This document shows positions 62,520 through 64,000 of a stretch of 64,000 nucleotides of DNA, piece by piece. The notes beneath the pieces are model-generated. The model was given only the letters and a program-made list of their open reading frames with translations, had not been told where the DNA came from and did not search any database. Source of the DNA: Georgenia subflava (GTDB taxonomy: Bacteria > Actinomycetota > Actinomycetes > Actinomycetales > Actinomycetaceae); the NCBI RefSeq assembly GCF_009193155.1, contig NZ_VUKD01000005.1, positions 248,001 to 312,000 on the forward strand. The letters are read 5' to 3'. The position numbers were made by a program, and so were the translations under genes. Positions within the stretch are counted from its first letter, which is position 1. The number at the start of each line of letters is the position of its first letter.

Positions 62520-64000
62520 GTGACCGACCCGACCACCGCCAGCGCCCCGCCCTCCGAACAGCCGTCCGTGGCGTCCTCGCCGCTGCCGACCCCGGCGCCC
62601 ACCTCCACCACCGCGGAGAAGCTCGCCGACTTGGCCGACCGCCACGAGCGCGGGATCGCCGGACCGGCCGCCGTCGCCGAGGAGAAGCAGCACAAGCGCG
62701 GGAAGAAGTCCGCCCGCGAGCGCCTGGAGGCGCTGCTCGACCCGGGCTCGTTCACCGAGCTCGACGCGTTCGCCACGCACCACTCGACCAACTTCGGGCT
62801 CGAGAAGAAGCGGATCGCGGGCGACGGCGTCGTCACCGGCTACGGCACCGTGGACGGACGCCAGGTGTGCGTGTACTCCCAGGACTTCACCGTCTTCGGC
62901 GGGTCCCTCGGTGAGATGCACGGCCAGAAGATCACCAAGGTGATGGACATGGCGCTGCGCACCGGGGTGCCGCTGATCGGCATCTCCGACGGCGGCGGCG
63001 CACGGATCCAGGAGGGCGTGGCCGCGCTGACGCAGTTCGCCGAGATCTTCCGCCGCAACGTCGCCGCGTCCGGCGTCATCCCGCAGATCTCGCTCATCCT
63101 CGGGCCCAGCGCCGGCGGCGCGGTCTACTCCCCCGCCCTCACCGACTTCATCGTCATGGCCGAGGGCACCTCCAACATGTTCATCACCGGCCCGGACGTC
63201 ATCAAGGCGGTCACCGGCGAGGAGGTCGGGTTCGAGGAGCTCGGCGGCGCGGCCACGCACAACCAGCGCTCCGGCGTCGCGCACTACCAGGCCGCCGACG
63301 AGGACGACGCGATCGACTACGTCCGTGCCCTGCTGAGCTACCTGCCGTCCAACAACCTCTCCGATCCGCCGAGCTGGCCGGTCTCCGAGGCGGAGGCGGC
63401 CGCCGGCCTGGAGGTCTCGGAGGACGACCGGTCGCTCGACACGCTCGTCCCGGACTCCGACAACCAGCCCTACGACATGCGCACCGTCGTCGAGCAGGTC
63501 CTCGACGACGGCGAGATGCTCGAGGTCCAGCCCGGGTACGCGCCGAACATGATCACCGCGTTCGGGCACGTGGAGGGCCGCCCCGTCGGTGTGGTCGCGA
63601 ACCAGCCGCTGCAGATGGCCGGAACCCTGGACATCGGCGCCTCGGAGAAGGCCGCCCGCTTCGTGCGCACCTGCGACGCCTTCAACCTCCCCGTGCTGAC
63701 CTTCGTGGACGTGCCCGGGTTCCTGCCCGGCACCGACCAGGAGTGGAACGGCATCATCCGCCGCGGCGCCAAGCTCATCTACGCCTACGCCGAGGCGACG
63801 GTGCCGCTCGTCACGCTCATCACGCGCAAGGCCTACGGCGGCGCGTACATCGTCATGGGCTCGAAGAAGCTCGGCGCGGACGTCAACCTCGCCTGGCCCA
63901 CCGCGCAGATCGCCGTCATGGGCTCCGGCGGGGCGGTCAACATCCTCCAGCGCGGGGCGCTGAAGCAGGTGGCCGAGTCCGGCGGCGACGTCGAGGCCGA
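62520..64000 (+). CDS. Acyl-CoA carboxylase carboxyltransferase subunit (accD/pccB type, cut by window end)
   Basis: 493 codons visible from GTG 62520; the frame runs off the right edge. After a Pro/Ser-rich lead, [85 protein letters not shown] and [16 protein letters not shown] are the usual blocks of the biotin-dependent carboxyltransferase, including both oxyanion-hole Gly-rich motifs. It carboxylates acetyl- or propionyl-CoA; specificity cannot be told. birA nearby fits a shared pathway. -10 box TACGCT at 62507. Confidence 0.94.
   Translation, partial: MTDPTTASAPPSEQPSVASSPLPTPAPTSTTAEKLADLADRHERGIAGPAAVAEEKQHKRGKKSARERLEALLDPGSFTELDAFATHHSTNFGLEKKRIAGDGVVTGYGTVDGRQVCVYSQDFTVFGGSLGEMHGQKITKVMDMALRTGVPLIGISDGGGARIQEGVAALTQFAEIFRRNVAASGVIPQISLILGPSAGGAVYSPALTDFIVMAEGTSNMFITGPDVIKAVTGEEVGFEELGGAATHNQRSGVAHYQAADEDDAIDYVRALLSYLPSNNLSDPPSWPVSEAEAAAGLEVSEDDRSLDTLVPDSDNQPYDMRTVVEQVLDDGEMLEVQPGYAPNMITAFGHVEGRPVGVVANQPLQMAGTLDIGASEKAARFVRTCDAFNLPVLTFVDVPGFLPGTDQEWNGIIRRGAKLIYAYAEATVPLVTLITRKAYGGAYIVMGSKKLGADVNLAWPTAQIAVMGSGGAVNILQRGALKQVAESGGDVEA

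Overview
The window looks like a chromosomal segment of a high-GC actinobacterium, most likely order Micrococcales (Cellulomonas/Georgenia-like). This is inferred from strong GC bias, GTG/TTG starts, many apparently leaderless genes with a TANNNT box 6 bases before the start codon, LCP-family glycopolymer ligases, and the right-hand order purE-purK-gtrA-kinase/regulator-adenylate cyclase-birA-accD. No tRNA, rRNA, CRISPR array, transposase or phage gene was seen.

About 47 kb (1-47,400) is a cell-surface glycopolymer locus in several transcription units. Units: (a) 1-14.35 kb, mainly minus strand: a secreted repeat protein, two LPG-synthase-TM (flippase-like) membrane proteins interleaved with glycosyltransferases (GTs) in a tightly overlapping operon, a plus-strand GT-C-like membrane protein, a YfhO-like protein and a double-domain GT. 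(b) 14.4-16.25 kb plus: a small coiled-coil protein and a GT2. (c) 16.3-23.5 kb minus: a secreted DUF3152 protease-like protein, then the Wzm/Wzt ABC exporter with a GT, and a secreted amidase. (d) 23.5-27.5 kb plus: UDP-glucose dehydrogenase, dTDP-glucose dehydratase and a secreted CAP protein. (e) 27.5-32.6 kb minus: a PglF-PglE-PglC-PglD-like cassette (UDP-bacillosamine-type sugar plus its phosphoglycosyl transferase) and a rhamnosyltransferase-like GT2. (f) 32.8-44.4 kb: two LCP ligases, a WaaL-like and a Wzy-like protein, a Wzx flippase, three GTs and a pyruvyltransferase. Much of (f) has clearly lower GC than its flanks, suggesting a swapped serotype-type island.

The most unusual theme is a family of five secreted proteins scattered through the locus (1-892, 16284-17687, 21320-23464, 26111-27502, 44495-47404). 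Each carries exactly five ~45-residue units with a YGRP...VGDWDGDG...VRRG signature. The units are joined to a different module each time: DUF3152 metalloprotease-like, PGRP amidase, CAP, or LGFP + BNR_4; the fifth partner is cut off by the window edge. I infer a shared Ca-binding five-bladed propeller that may hold these proteins to the glycan made by the locus.

From 47.4 kb on the content is mostly housekeeping: CoA-binding protein, acyltransferase 3, galE with a membrane Nudix-like gene, Aquifex-type aconitase, purE, purK, gtrA, a two-component system, a class III adenylate cyclase, birA, a hemerythrin-like protein, ferredoxin, a Cys-containing HTH regulator, and the start of a carboxyltransferase (accD/pccB) cut by the right edge. 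A perfect 18-bp inverted repeat lies in the last divergent intergenic region.
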